From: Pseudotamlana agarivorans
GTDB taxonomy: Bacteria > Bacteroidota > Bacteroidia > Flavobacteriales > Flavobacteriaceae
NCBI RefSeq assembly: GCF_018860245.1
Contig: NZ_JAHKPD010000003.1
Location: 1-64,000 of the forward strand
DNA length: 64,000 bases
Reading direction: 5' to 3'
Below are positions 52,294-63,697 of this stretch, one piece after another. The translations under genes and the position numbers were made by a program. The notes beneath the pieces are model-generated. The model saw only the letters and a list, made by a program, of their open reading frames with translations, was not told where the DNA came from and ran no database searches. Positions within the stretch are counted from its first letter, which is position 1. Each line of letters opens with the position of its first letter.

Positions 52294-53514
52294 TTAAAAC
52301 ACATTGCCAGTAGACCCTAATATACTTGGTTTTAACTGAAAAATATAATCTGGATTTAAAAGTGTTTCCTCTTTTCGATGTGAAACATAAAGAATAGCTG
52401 TGTTACTTTCTGAAGCAATTTTATTAACAAATTCTGAAAATATCTGCGCATCGGCATCATCCAATCCATTCGTCGGTTCATCTAAGATAAGCAAAGGCGG
52501 GTGTTTTACCATAGCCCGTGCTATTAACACCAAGCGCTGTTGCCCAACCGATAAAGAAAGAAAATCTTTGTGTTTAACTTCAAATAAGCCAATTAACTTC
52601 AACCAATCATGAGCTATAAATTTTTGTCTTTCCGTTGGAAATGTATACAAACCAATAGAATCATAAAACCCTGAAAGTATCATTTTTTCTATAGAATCTA
52701 AACGTCGAAATCCGCGCAAGATTTCGGCTGAAAAATGACCAATATTATTTTTAATATCCCAAACACGTTCACCACTTCCCTTCTGCATTCCGAAAAGAAC
52801 AATATCTTGTCCATAGGCTTTGGGGTTGTCTCCTGTTATTAAGGTGATAAGTGTACTTTTACCTGATCCATTAGGACCTATTAACTGCCAGAACTCTCCT
52901 GGTTTAATTTCCCAACAAATGTCTTTTACAATAACACGTGCGCCATATTTAATAGTAACCATATTAAATTTGACTAAAGAATTGAAATCTGCCGCAACTA
53001 ATTTTTCAGGTTTTGGTAAATCTTTTATTAAATTGGTATGTGCTGAAGTAGTTTCAATGTATTTAACCCTTTCGAAAATTTTATTTTTTAACTGAAAAAT
53101 ATTTTCTATAAAAGCTAGTAAATCACGCTTACGCGATAAAATTTGAACAATGGCCACTGTCTTACTAAGTTGAAACAGTGTTTGAGAAATAGCTGATTGA
53201 GATTCAACATCTAAACTATCAAACACATTATCTACAATAATATATTCAGGATTTAGACTAATAATATGTTTAAGAAGCGCTTTTTTTCGCTCCCCTTCAG
53301 AAGCTTATTTTAAACTATTTTTATGAATGGTTTCAACGTCAAACTGTTCGTGACGAACTTCTTCTTGAATGAATTTATTTAAAGTAATTTCGGAGAATAA
53401 AGCACCGTTGAGTTTGCTAAAATTAATATCTAGGTCACCATTTTGAATACTTTCAATAACTTGACCTTTATCTTCTTTATTTGAAACATAAAGCGCGATA
53501 TGAGGTGCCAGCAT
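52294..53514 (-). pseudogene. ABC-type ATPase gene interrupted by one in-frame stop (ModF-like)
   Basis: Two minus-strand ORFs lie in the same frame: 53305-53514 (69 residues) and 52294-53226 (310 residues from its first ATG). The sequence between them also reads as protein: after the TAA at 53305-53307 it continues ASEGERKKALLKHI then EYIIVDNVFDSLD, a signature and Walker B region of a first ABC half. Without the stop the product is 406 residues. The second half is intact, with GPNGSGKST, LSVGQQRLVLIARAM and LLILDEPTNGLD. A CAA to TAA change is the simplest explanation. The downstream half might still be made from the internal ATG 53226. No membrane domain is present. Confidence 0.82.
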
Positions 53515-53541
53515 ATTGAAAGATTTTTTTAAGATACAGTC

Positions 53542-54402
53542 TTATAAATCTTTGGTATGAAAAGGAACTAAACCTTCTATGGGTCTACGTTCAAAGTTTC
53601 CAACTTTAAAGCCCATTTCTTCTGCTACTGCTTTAATTTCATCTTGAGCAAAAAAGGCTATTGATCCCGCAAAGTGAACAGGTACGGTTTTAAGCTCTTC
53701 TTTAAATTGAAAAATCATGTTTTTCGCAAATAATCGAATACCGTCTTTAATCAAGTTAACGATGTATTCTGAATCTTTATTTAAAAACATAAACTCTGCG
53801 AAGTTTGCCAAGTAAGCATTAGCATTTGGTTGTTTATAAATATTGTATTTAATATAATCTGATTCCAAATTAAACTTCGTATCAAACGCATGTTTAACAG
53901 TAACAGGCATATGATTAAAATAATAGTCTCTAATTAATTGTTTACCGTAATAATTTCCAGAAGCGTCATCCATTAAGATATAACCTAATGAGTTTACACG
54001 TTGATGAAGGTGTTGCCCATCATAATAACTACAATTAGACCCTGTTCCCATAATACAAACTACAGCAGCTTCAGTTGGTGTATTTATGGTCGCATAAACC
54101 GCTGCTAAAGTATCTTCATTTACTTCAATTTGAGCATTAACAAATATGTCTTGCAATACACCTTTTAGTAAGTTTCTAGGGTTTTCTGTACCACAACCTG
54201 CACCATAGAAAAATACATGAGTGACTTCTCCCTTATGTTTTTTTAACTCCTTGGCTCCTTTAATTATCTTAAAAAGTTTCTTTTCTGGTAAAATAGCAGG
54301 ATTAAGCCCCTTCGTACGAATTTTTTCTAACAATTGGTTTCCATTACTATCTACTGCTATCCAATCAGATTTTGTAGAGCCACTATCAACAATTAAAATC
54401 AT
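53542..54402 (-). CDS. BadF/BadG/BcrA/BcrD-type ATPase (N-acetylglucosamine kinase-like)
   Basis: About 286 residues of the ASKHA fold. Motifs are the phosphate-1 loop VDSGSTKSDW near the N terminus, FYGAGCGTENPRNL, and the phosphate-2 IMGTGSNCSYYDG. The family includes GlcNAc kinase and dehydratase activators; lack of the activator Cys cluster favours the sugar-kinase type. Start at ATG 54402 immediately before the first strand MILIVDSG; the longer ORF to 54429 runs into the gapA terminator. Confidence 0.85.
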   Translation of the reverse strand: MILIVDSGSTKSDWIAVDSNGNQLLEKIRTKGLNPAILPEKKLFKIIKGAKELKKHKGEVTHVFFYGAGCGTENPRNLLKGVLQDIFVNAQIEVNEDTLAAVYATINTPTEAAVVCIMGTGSNCSYYDGQHLHQRVNSLGYILMDDASGNYYGKQLIRDYYFNHMPVTVKHAFDTKFNLESDYIKYNIYKQPNANAYLANFAEFMFLNKDSEYIVNLIKDGIRLFAKNMIFQFKEELKTVPVHFAGSIAFFAQDEIKAVAEEMGFKVGNFERRPIEGLVPFHTKDL

Positions 54403-54411
54403 AAGTTTAGG

Positions 54412-54465
54412 TATAAAAAAACTCCACAAAATACTGTGCTAGATACACAATAACTCTGTGGAGTT
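54412..54465 (-). terminator. Rho-independent terminator of pfkA-gapA
   Basis: AACTCCACA (54420-54428) pairs with TGTGGAGTT (54457-54465). On the minus strand the stem is followed by a run of seven T before ATACC, about 20 bp after the gapA stop. Its position upstream of the kinase gene rules out a longer kinase N terminus. Confidence 0.75.
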
Positions 54466-54483
54466 ATTATTAAAAAATATAAA

Positions 54484-56492
<2,009 letters not shown>

Positions 56493-56638
56493 TCATTTTC
56501 TTATTTGTTCTTGTAAAATTAAGAAACAAAAACCATATTTCTATAACATAAATCACATTTTAGCATACAATTAAAACTACAACGTTTTAGTTAACCACAA
56601 AAATATTAGAATCTCAAAAATGACTTTTATTACTCCCC

Positions 56639-59600
56639 TTAATTATTGGAATTCCCTTTAATAGAAATGTAATTAGGCAAGGCATTTTCTTTTTTATCTA
56701 TCGCATTTTCATCTTCATCTTCAATCTCTATAGCGTCAGATTTTCGTAAAATTTCCTGAATCAATTCTCTAAAGGTATCAAAATCTACGCTATATGCCAC
56801 GCCTATACCTTGAGTATATCCAATTTTTTCTCCAAAATTTCTAATGCTATTTTCTCGATTGAACACATTTGCCGTTAAATTCCCATCTTTATTTAGAAGA
56901 AAAGCAATTTCAACATCACCTGCAACAACAGATTGTGTCGCACCACTTCCTCCTACAGGAACCCCTACCTTTCCATTAATTATAACGCGGTCGCTAATTT
57001 GAGTTTGTAAAGTTACCCCAAAGCGATCATCGGTTTGATAATCAGGTCTGTTTTGTCCAGATTCGTAATTTAATCCAATATTTAACTTACTATCACCACC
57101 AGTAAATAATCCATTAATAATACCATTTAACCTTTCAGCAATTGTTCCTGAAAAATTAAGATCACTTAAACCAGAAGAAAACGATGCGGTAGACAATAAA
57201 TATAAGGCTTGGTTTTGTTTATCTTCCTTAGATTGCAATCTATAATTCAACTCGGATTTTACAGTTGAATTTACATTAGGAAACTCAAAACTAAATTCTG
57301 GTTCTGGCTGCTCTAAATCACCAACTAAAGCTATGTTTAGTTCAACAGGAATACTCCTATTAATTGGTGTATCTAATAAAGGAGATGGGTTAGCTCTAGT
57401 TCTATATGTTGCCAACATATCAATTTGGGCTTTTAAAGGATCTCCTTCCCAAGCTATGGTTCCACCAGGTTGCACTATAAATTCTTTTTGAACTAAACCA
57501 CCATACGCAAAATTGTAAACGCCTTCAAACACAGAAAAATCCCCCCACATATCAAATTTACCATTGGTGTTAATTTCAACAAGTAAACCTCCTCGCCCTC
57601 TACCTTTTAAAGAGTGGCCTGTGCTTTTATCGATAATAAGCTGCACTTCTGCATCTTCGGTCACATCTAAATCGAAATCAAGCTCTAAACCTTTAATTTC
57701 TTTAAATACAATCTCAATACCTTGTTCTTTTGCCATCTTTTCTTCTTTGGTCATGAAGTGCATATATGAATTGTCTCCAAAGGATTCTGAGTCATTCAAA
57801 GGAATATTAAATACAGTGCCTTTTTTTGTTTCTCCTTTCACATTTATAACCAATTGCTCTGTTGGCCCATAGATACTTGCTTGACCGCCTAGAAACCCTG
57901 TTCCGTAATATAGAGACTCCTCTTCTTCTTTTGTATCTAAAACAACTAGATTATCCGTTGTTATGTCTAAGCCTAAATTCCATTTAGAAAAGTTTTCATG
58001 ACTAATAGTTCCTCCAAATACCCCTTTAGACTGGTATTTTGAATCGGTAATTTTTATATTATTGAATTGAAAAGTTTGATTATTTAGTCCTACCGAAGAA
58101 TTTTCCGCGAAAGCGTAATCCACATTTAAATAAGGCACAGCTAAACCTGCTTTATTTAAAAATAATTCGCCATTAATCTGCGGCTCTTTTAAACTACCAA
58201 CCACATGAACTCGTCCTGTGGCTTCGCCACGAATATTTGATAAAACACCTTGTAATAAAGCGTTCAAAGGATCTAATTGAAAATCATCGAAGTCTAAATT
58301 AACATCAATGGTTGGTTGGTTTTTATTCACACTTATTTCTCCTTGAGCATGAAAAGATTTTGCTAAATCGTTTTTAATAGAAGCATCTACAATGTAATTA
58401 GTAAGTGACTCATTTCCTATAATACTGGCGTCAAATGAACCAAGTTGAAACTCATTTATCTTTAAGTCGTTTACAACGATTTCTGACGCTGGTATATAAT
58501 TACCATTTTCCTGTAAGACCTCAAGTTCTCCATTAACTCTCCCCCCAAATTTTAAGCTATCCAACTCGGGCAAAACCTTATCTAAATCTATATTTACAAA
58601 ATCAAGTTTAATGTCCTTTTGTGTAGAGTCCTTTATAAAACCAGATAAATTAATAACTTCATCTTCGTGGTTTACTTTAAACTTTTCAAGATGCAAATGA
58701 GCTAGTTTCTTATCGAAAGTAATTTTATGAAAGTTATCATCAACTTCATTTATATACCATTTGTGATTTTTTACTGTGAAATCTGATTTTTTAAATCCTA
58801 CAACAGATTCATTTTCAGCATTAATAGTATGGTAAAAATTTAAGTTAAAATTATCATGGTTACGTTTTCCTCCAACAATTTCAGCACGCATAAAAAGTGT
58901 ATCATTTAAAGTAACGTTTATCAAATTTAGTTTCGATAAATTATAGAATTTCGTATTTAGGCTGTCCGCCTCAATATACGTATCAAAAAGCGGATTACCA
59001 TTATCAACTTGCAACTCAACATTGTTTACAAAATAATCATCATACTTTATTTTTGGAGATTTAAACATGAGTTTAAATTTCTTTTCATCACTCTCTACAT
59101 GACCACGGATAAAAGTGTTTTTAGCCAATTTAACCTCTGGATAAAGAACTTCGACGATTTTATTATAAATTTTGAAATTAAAATCAATGTATTGATGCTC
59201 TACAACATCATCTCGCGAATAATTTGAATAATCGTACCCTATAGCATTTTTAAATAATTTTGGCACCTCTTTTAATACAAAACGACCATTCAATTCCCCT
59301 TGAATAATGTCTGGAGAATTAAAATACAAAAAACGCTTATCACCTTCAAACCTAGAATTCACTACGAATCTATCAAATTCATAGGTGTCGTTTTCATTTT
59401 TATATACCGTGTTTTTGAAAATGATTTTACCGTAAGCATCGTCCAGAGAACCTGCATTCATGTTCATATTTACCTTACTTTTCAATATGGAAATACTATC
59501 ATTTTTTATGAAGTTTAGCGTTTTTAAATTAGCGTAATCTACGACCGCTTCGAAATCATATTTTTTTACTTGTTCTGAAAAATCTATTAGTCCTAAGAAA

Positions 59601-61036
59601 TTCATTTTCAGATTAGAATCGTTAATCATTAAATTTCCATCGAAAATATTATTCATAACATTTCCGGCGATTTTTATGCCTTCGTAGTTATAGTTATTGT
59701 ATACTAATTGAAAAATATCTCCCTTTATTTGTGTATCAATTTTTTCAGCAGTAAAACCTTTACCGTTAACATCTACATTTAAAGAACCTTTACCTATTTG
59801 GGGTGCATTCAAAAATGAACCAAAATCAAATTCATTCACAATGATGTTCCCTTTATACGAGCCGTTATCAATGTCGTTAATTTTATCAATCTCTAAGTTA
59901 GAATCGACAAAACCGATATCTGTAAAAATCTTAATATCAGCAACAACTTTTTGGGTAGTGATTTCTGTATTCCCCATGATTTTAAATTTCCCTACTCTAT
60001 CAAAAGAAGAAGGGATTGAACGCCCTAATATCCCTGGAAGTAAATGGGTTAAATCTGAATACGTTGATGATAGGCTTCTAAATTTCCCATTCATATAGAA
60101 TTTATCATCCTTAGTATTAAATAAATTTCGAAATAAAATATCACCATCCACATGTGTTCTAGCACTTGTAGAAAGTCTTAAACCATTCATTTTTAAATTA
60201 TTCAAGGTTCCAGAAAGATCTACATCAAATTTAGCTTGTATGTTATGTCCAAATTCATCATAAAACATATTTAGTTCATCCAAAAGCACATTAGACCCCT
60301 TAAAACTAGCTTCAATGTTTACTTTATCTGTAAAATATTGTAAATCTTCACGTTTATACAAAAACTTAAGATCACCATTAAGAACTGAATGCTCTGTTTT
60401 TATTTGAAGATTTGCAAAAGTCATATCACTTAAAGTATAGGCAAAATTGGTCATCATATTTTTAACAACAACACCTCTACTATCTTTAAAAGACAACGTA
60501 TTTACTCTTGTACTTACATCACTTCCATTAATTAATAAATTGGTAGCATTTATATTTAAGTCACTAAAATAAAGCATTTTGGACGTTTCTCTATTCTCAT
60601 CTGTAAGACTAAAAACAGAGTTATAAATGGACACATCACTTGAAGAAAGTAAAAAATCACTTTTTACTCGTTTAGGATTATCACTTTCAAATTTATTAAC
60701 GAAGACGTCTAAATTTGTTTCTTTTTCCCCTTTGTAAGTCCTTACATTAAAATCTAGATCTTCAATATCTACATCTCCAAAAACTAAACTTCCGTTTAAT
60801 AAGTTTCTAACACTTAAAATTGAGGTATTTAATTCGGTAACACTAATTAAGGTGTCCTTTTTATAATCTTGAATATAAACTTTCTTGAGTTCAATATCAC
60901 CATTAAGCTGCATGCTTACACGATCTATAAAAATATTCGTTTTATATTCATCATTCAATCGCTGGGTAGCATATTTACCTAACCCAGTTTGCACATACGG
61001 AATGGATAAAATAAGCACCAAAATGATGAATAGCAT
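56639..61036 (-). CDS. tamB: TamB-family translocation/assembly module protein (DUF490)
   Basis: 1465 residues. An N-terminal membrane anchor (LFIILVLILSIPYVQTGLGK) leads into a very long beta-helical body of alternating polar/hydrophobic strands, and the C-terminal ~400 residues carry TamB signatures (GKFDMWGDFSVFEGVYNFAY, PEFSFEFPNVNSTVKSELNY). TamB bridges the two membranes and moves lipids or helps outer-membrane proteins assemble. In the frame upstream of ATG 61036 a further coding-like, Lys-rich stretch (PVIKKFLKILSKVAGIF) exists without any ATG, GTG or TTG, so the true start may be a rare codon. It contains a TTTCCGCGAAAGCG copy (on the opposite strand). Confidence 0.92.
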   Translation of the reverse strand: MLFIILVLILSIPYVQTGLGKYATQRLNDEYKTNIFIDRVSMQLNGDIELKKVYIQDYKKDTLISVTELNTSILSVRNLLNGSLVFGDVDIEDLDFNVRTYKGEKETNLDVFVNKFESDNPKRVKSDFLLSSSDVSIYNSVFSLTDENRETSKMLYFSDLNINATNLLINGSDVSTRVNTLSFKDSRGVVVKNMMTNFAYTLSDMTFANLQIKTEHSVLNGDLKFLYKREDLQYFTDKVNIEASFKGSNVLLDELNMFYDEFGHNIQAKFDVDLSGTLNNLKMNGLRLSTSARTHVDGDILFRNLFNTKDDKFYMNGKFRSLSSTYSDLTHLLPGILGRSIPSSFDRVGKFKIMGNTEITTQKVVADIKIFTDIGFVDSNLEIDKINDIDNGSYKGNIIVNEFDFGSFLNAPQIGKGSLNVDVNGKGFTAEKIDTQIKGDIFQLVYNNYNYEGIKIAGNVMNNIFDGNLMINDSNLKMNFLGLIDFSEQVKKYDFEAVVDYANLKTLNFIKNDSISILKSKVNMNMNAGSLDDAYGKIIFKNTVYKNENDTYEFDRFVVNSRFEGDKRFLYFNSPDIIQGELNGRFVLKEVPKLFKNAIGYDYSNYSRDDVVEHQYIDFNFKIYNKIVEVLYPEVKLAKNTFIRGHVESDEKKFKLMFKSPKIKYDDYFVNNVELQVDNGNPLFDTYIEADSLNTKFYNLSKLNLINVTLNDTLFMRAEIVGGKRNHDNFNLNFYHTINAENESVVGFKKSDFTVKNHKWYINEVDDNFHKITFDKKLAHLHLEKFKVNHEDEVINLSGFIKDSTQKDIKLDFVNIDLDKVLPELDSLKFGGRVNGELEVLQENGNYIPASEIVVNDLKINEFQLGSFDASIIGNESLTNYIVDASIKNDLAKSFHAQGEISVNKNQPTIDVNLDFDDFQLDPLNALLQGVLSNIRGEATGRVHVVGSLKEPQINGELFLNKAGLAVPYLNVDYAFAENSSVGLNNQTFQFNNIKITDSKYQSKGVFGGTISHENFSKWNLGLDITTDNLVVLDTKEEEESLYYGTGFLGGQASIYGPTEQLVINVKGETKKGTVFNIPLNDSESFGDNSYMHFMTKEEKMAKEQGIEIVFKEIKGLELDFDLDVTEDAEVQLIIDKSTGHSLKGRGRGGLLVEINTNGKFDMWGDFSVFEGVYNFAYGGLVQKEFIVQPGGTIAWEGDPLKAQIDMLATYRTRANPSPLLDTPINRSIPVELNIALVGDLEQPEPEFSFEFPNVNSTVKSELNYRLQSKEDKQNQALYLLSTASFSSGLSDLNFSGTIAERLNGIINGLFTGGDSKLNIGLNYESGQNRPDYQTDDRFGVTLQTQISDRVIINGKVGVPVGGSGATQSVVAGDVEIAFLLNKDGNLTANVFNRENSIRNFGEKIGYTQGIGVAYSVDFDTFRELIQEILRKSDAIEIEDEDENAIDKKENALPNYISIKGNSNN
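58102..58115 (+). repeat. TTTCCGCGAAAGCG 14-mer, copy 3
   Basis: Exact plus-strand copy; here the host gene (tamB) is on the minus strand, so the coding sense is the reverse complement and encodes Ala-Phe-Ala-Glu-type residues. The strand of the word is thus independent of the gene's strand. Confidence 0.6.
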
Positions 61037-61208
61037 TAAAAAAATGCCTGCTACTTTAGATAGTATTTTAAGAAACTTCTTGATAACTGGTAAAATTACA
61101 ACTTTATTAAGGATAAACGCAAATAGGTACTAAAGGTACAGATGTAAAAATCAATTTTATGCAAATCGATATATACTTCTTTACGTTTTTATTAAAAAAA
61201 TAAATGAG

Positions 61209-61216
61209 TAGTTTTG
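61209..61216 (+). promoter_or_regulatory. -7 promoter box for tsaD
   Basis: TAGTTTTG matches TAnnTTTG, 63 bp before the tsaD ATG. No -33 TTTG at the expected distance. Confidence 0.45.
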
Positions 61217-61278
61217 TGCCTGCGAATAAAACGTTTATTCGATGTAAAATTAACAATTATTGCGCCCAATAGAAATTA

Positions 61279-62301
61279 ATGGCTTCAGAAAATATATATA
61301 TACTCGGAATTGAGTCATCTTGCGATGATACGGCAGCTTCGGTTTTAGTTAACGGCAAAATATTAAGCAACGTCATTGCAAGTCAGAAAATACATGAAGA
61401 ATTCGGAGGTGTGGTACCAGAATTGGCTTCTCGAGCCCACCAACAAAATATAGTTCCTGTAATACATCAAGCTTTAAAAAAAGCAAATATTACCAAGGAG
61501 CAACTTCATGCTGTAGCTTTTACTAAGGGTCCAGGACTCATGGGGAGTTTACTTGTAGGAACATCTTTTGCAAAATCTTTGGCCTATGGGTTAAATATTC
61601 CGCTTATAGATGTGAACCATATGCAAGGTCATATTTTGGCACATTTTATAGATGAAGAAGGTTTTGAAAAACCACCTTTCCCATTTTTAGCGATGACCAT
61701 ATCTGGAGGACATACACAAATTGTTAGAGTTGATAGCCACTTTGACATGACTGTAATTGGCGAAACTATTGACGATGCTGTGGGTGAAGCCTTCGATAAA
61801 AGTGGTAAAATTTTAGGGTTAGGCTATCCTGCTGGGCCTGAAATAGATAAACGTGCTAAATTAGGAAACTCAAAAGCGTTTAAATTCACAAAGCCTAAGG
61901 TTGACGGGCTAAATTTTAGTTTTTCAGGGTTTAAAACCGCTGTTTTATACTTCATTCAACGTGAAGTTAAGGAAAACCCAAATTTTGTTGAGGAACATTT
62001 AAATGACATTTGCGCTTCTATTCAATATACCATTATCGGCATTTTAATAGATAAACTTAAAATAGCTTCGAAAGAGACAGGTATTAATCATATTGCGATT
62101 GGCGGTGGAGTTTCGGCAAATTCTGGCATACGCCAAGCTTTAAAAGATGGTGAACAAAAATTTGGTTGGACAACCTACGTTCCGAAATTTGAATTCACAA
62201 CCGATAATGCTGCTATGATCGCCATTGTGGGTTACTTAAAATATTTAGAAAGTGATTTTGCAAAACAAGATGTTGTAGCTTCAGCAAGACTAAAAATTTA
62301 A
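61279..62301 (+). CDS. tsaD: tRNA N6-adenosine threonylcarbamoyltransferase TsaD
   Basis: 340 residues of the Kae1/TsaD family. Transfers the threonylcarbamoyl group to A37 of ANN-decoding tRNAs. Visible: IESSCDDTAAS (11-21), GVVPELASRAH, the metal ligands His114 and His118 in NHMQGH, TISGGHTQI, and IGGGVSANS. Partners TsaB, TsaE and TsaC are not in the window; only a YciO-type YrdC paralogue is. It probably heads a plus-strand run with the parvulin, rsmE and DUF4159 genes. Confidence 0.97.
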   Translation: MASENIYILGIESSCDDTAASVLVNGKILSNVIASQKIHEEFGGVVPELASRAHQQNIVPVIHQALKKANITKEQLHAVAFTKGPGLMGSLLVGTSFAKSLAYGLNIPLIDVNHMQGHILAHFIDEEGFEKPPFPFLAMTISGGHTQIVRVDSHFDMTVIGETIDDAVGEAFDKSGKILGLGYPAGPEIDKRAKLGNSKAFKFTKPKVDGLNFSFSGFKTAVLYFIQREVKENPNFVEEHLNDICASIQYTIIGILIDKLKIASKETGINHIAIGGGVSANSGIRQALKDGEQKFGWTTYVPKFEFTTDNAAMIAIVGYLKYLESDFAKQDVVASARLKI

Positions 62302-62348
62302 AACTTAATGAGGACTAGATTTTAAATTAGTCCCAAATCCCCAAACGT

Positions 62349-62984
62349 ATGATAAAAAAACTACTTACTATATTATTTTTTGTTGCTATATCATCCTTAA
62401 GTGCACAGACCTCAGTAAAAAAGGAGCTTAAAGATATTGAAAACCCTAAGCAAGCAGATGAATATTTAAAATCTAAAAAATCCAAGAAGAATAAATTAAT
62501 TATTTTTAATGAAGAAAAACACAAAACGGAACTGGCGACTAAACTGTTCAAAAAAAATGTAGGTAGCACAGAAGTTGTTGATCGTGAATTTGAAAAGATT
62601 TATTATAAAATCATGGGTAAAACAAACAACACATATTATCGTGTGTCATATATTTACCTTAATGGAGCGAATCAAAATTTGAGTGAAATAAATTCAATTA
62701 GAACCACAATTATGGCAAATTATAAGGATGGTGCTCCTTTTGAATTTTTGGTTAAAAAGTATTCTATGGATGATCGTGCTGAAAAGGGTGGTGATACTGG
62801 TTGGTTTACTAAAGGTAAGTTAGATCCGGCATTAGAAGCAAGCTTTACAAACAACAGTCATGAATTAAATGATGTTTACTTCATAGATTTGCCAGAAACG
62901 AATAGATATTACGTCGTTTTAAAAACGCATGACCCTAAAGAAATTTCAGAATTACAAGTTTTAAAAGTTACTGAAAGAAAATAA
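62349..62984 (+). CDS. Parvulin-type peptidyl-prolyl isomerase, exported
   Basis: 211 residues with a signal peptide (about 1-19, SSLSA before QT). A charged helical segment is followed by a PpiC/SurA-like rotamase domain (about 95-205: YRVSYIYLNGANQNL, APFEFLVKKYSMDDRAEKGG, DTGWFTKGKLDPALEASF, YYVVLKTHDPKEI). It assists folding of envelope proteins. The gene lies 47 bp after tsaD and 2 bp before rsmE. Confidence 0.85.
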   Translation: MIKKLLTILFFVAISSLSAQTSVKKELKDIENPKQADEYLKSKKSKKNKLIIFNEEKHKTELATKLFKKNVGSTEVVDREFEKIYYKIMGKTNNTYYRVSYIYLNGANQNLSEINSIRTTIMANYKDGAPFEFLVKKYSMDDRAEKGGDTGWFTKGKLDPALEASFTNNSHELNDVYFIDLPETNRYYVVLKTHDPKEISELQVLKVTERK

Positions 62985-62986
62985 AA

Positions 62987-63691
62987 ATGCAACTTTTTTA
63001 TAATCCAGAAATAAACGAAACGACGACTCAGTTATTATTTGATAAAACAGAGAGCAAGCACATTGTAAAAGTATTACGTAAAACAGTTGGCGACATACTG
63101 CACATAACTAACGGAAATGGTTGGTTGTTTTCTGCAGAAATAATTGTACCAAATATTAATAAATGTGCCGCTAAAATCATTTCTAAAACGCAACATAAGT
63201 CGCGTGAATTCAAATTACACCTTGCCGTTGCTCCAACAAAGATGAACGATCGTTACGAATGGTTTTTAGAAAAAGCTACCGAAATTGGTATAGAAAGCAT
63301 CACCCCTATTATTTGCGATCATAGCGAACGTAAAATAGTAAAAACCGATCGTTTCGATCGTATTTTGCAATCAGCTATGAAGCAATCATTAAGTTCTTAT
63401 ATACCACTATTAAATCCGCCTATTAGTTTTAAAGATTTTATTCAACAGGACTTTTTTGGTGATCAATTTATTGCACATTGTGAAGAAACCAATAAAAAAT
63501 CATTGAAGCAATCCCTTAAACCAAAAACAGATGTAACCATTTTAATTGGGCCAGAAGGAGATTTTTCAACTAAAGAAATTGAGTTAGCTCTGCAAAATAA
63601 ATTTATTCCTGTAACTTTGGGAGAAACCCGTCTAAGAACAGAAACTGCTGCGATCGTAGCTTGTCATTCTGTAGCTTTCATAAACGAATAA
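62987..63691 (+). CDS. rsmE: 16S rRNA (uracil(1498)-N(3))-methyltransferase RsmE
   Basis: 234 residues. A PUA-like N-terminal domain (HIVKVLRKTVGDILHITNGN) and a SPOUT knotted C-terminal domain with the SAM-site LIGPEGDFSTKEIELA and LGETRLRTETAAIVA. It methylates U1498 of 16S rRNA. Length and motif order match. It sits 2 bp after the parvulin gene. Confidence 0.96.
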   Translation: MQLFYNPEINETTTQLLFDKTESKHIVKVLRKTVGDILHITNGNGWLFSAEIIVPNINKCAAKIISKTQHKSREFKLHLAVAPTKMNDRYEWFLEKATEIGIESITPIICDHSERKIVKTDRFDRILQSAMKQSLSSYIPLLNPPISFKDFIQQDFFGDQFIAHCEETNKKSLKQSLKPKTDVTILIGPEGDFSTKEIELALQNKFIPVTLGETRLRTETAAIVACHSVAFINE

Positions 63692-63697
63692 TTATTC

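Noticed and set aside
53227-53514. Frameshift splitting the ABC ATPase gene, or two separate genes
   Set aside because: The two ORFs are exactly in the same frame (288 bp apart, divisible by three) and the sequence between them reads through with only one stop codon, so a nonsense change is the simpler account.
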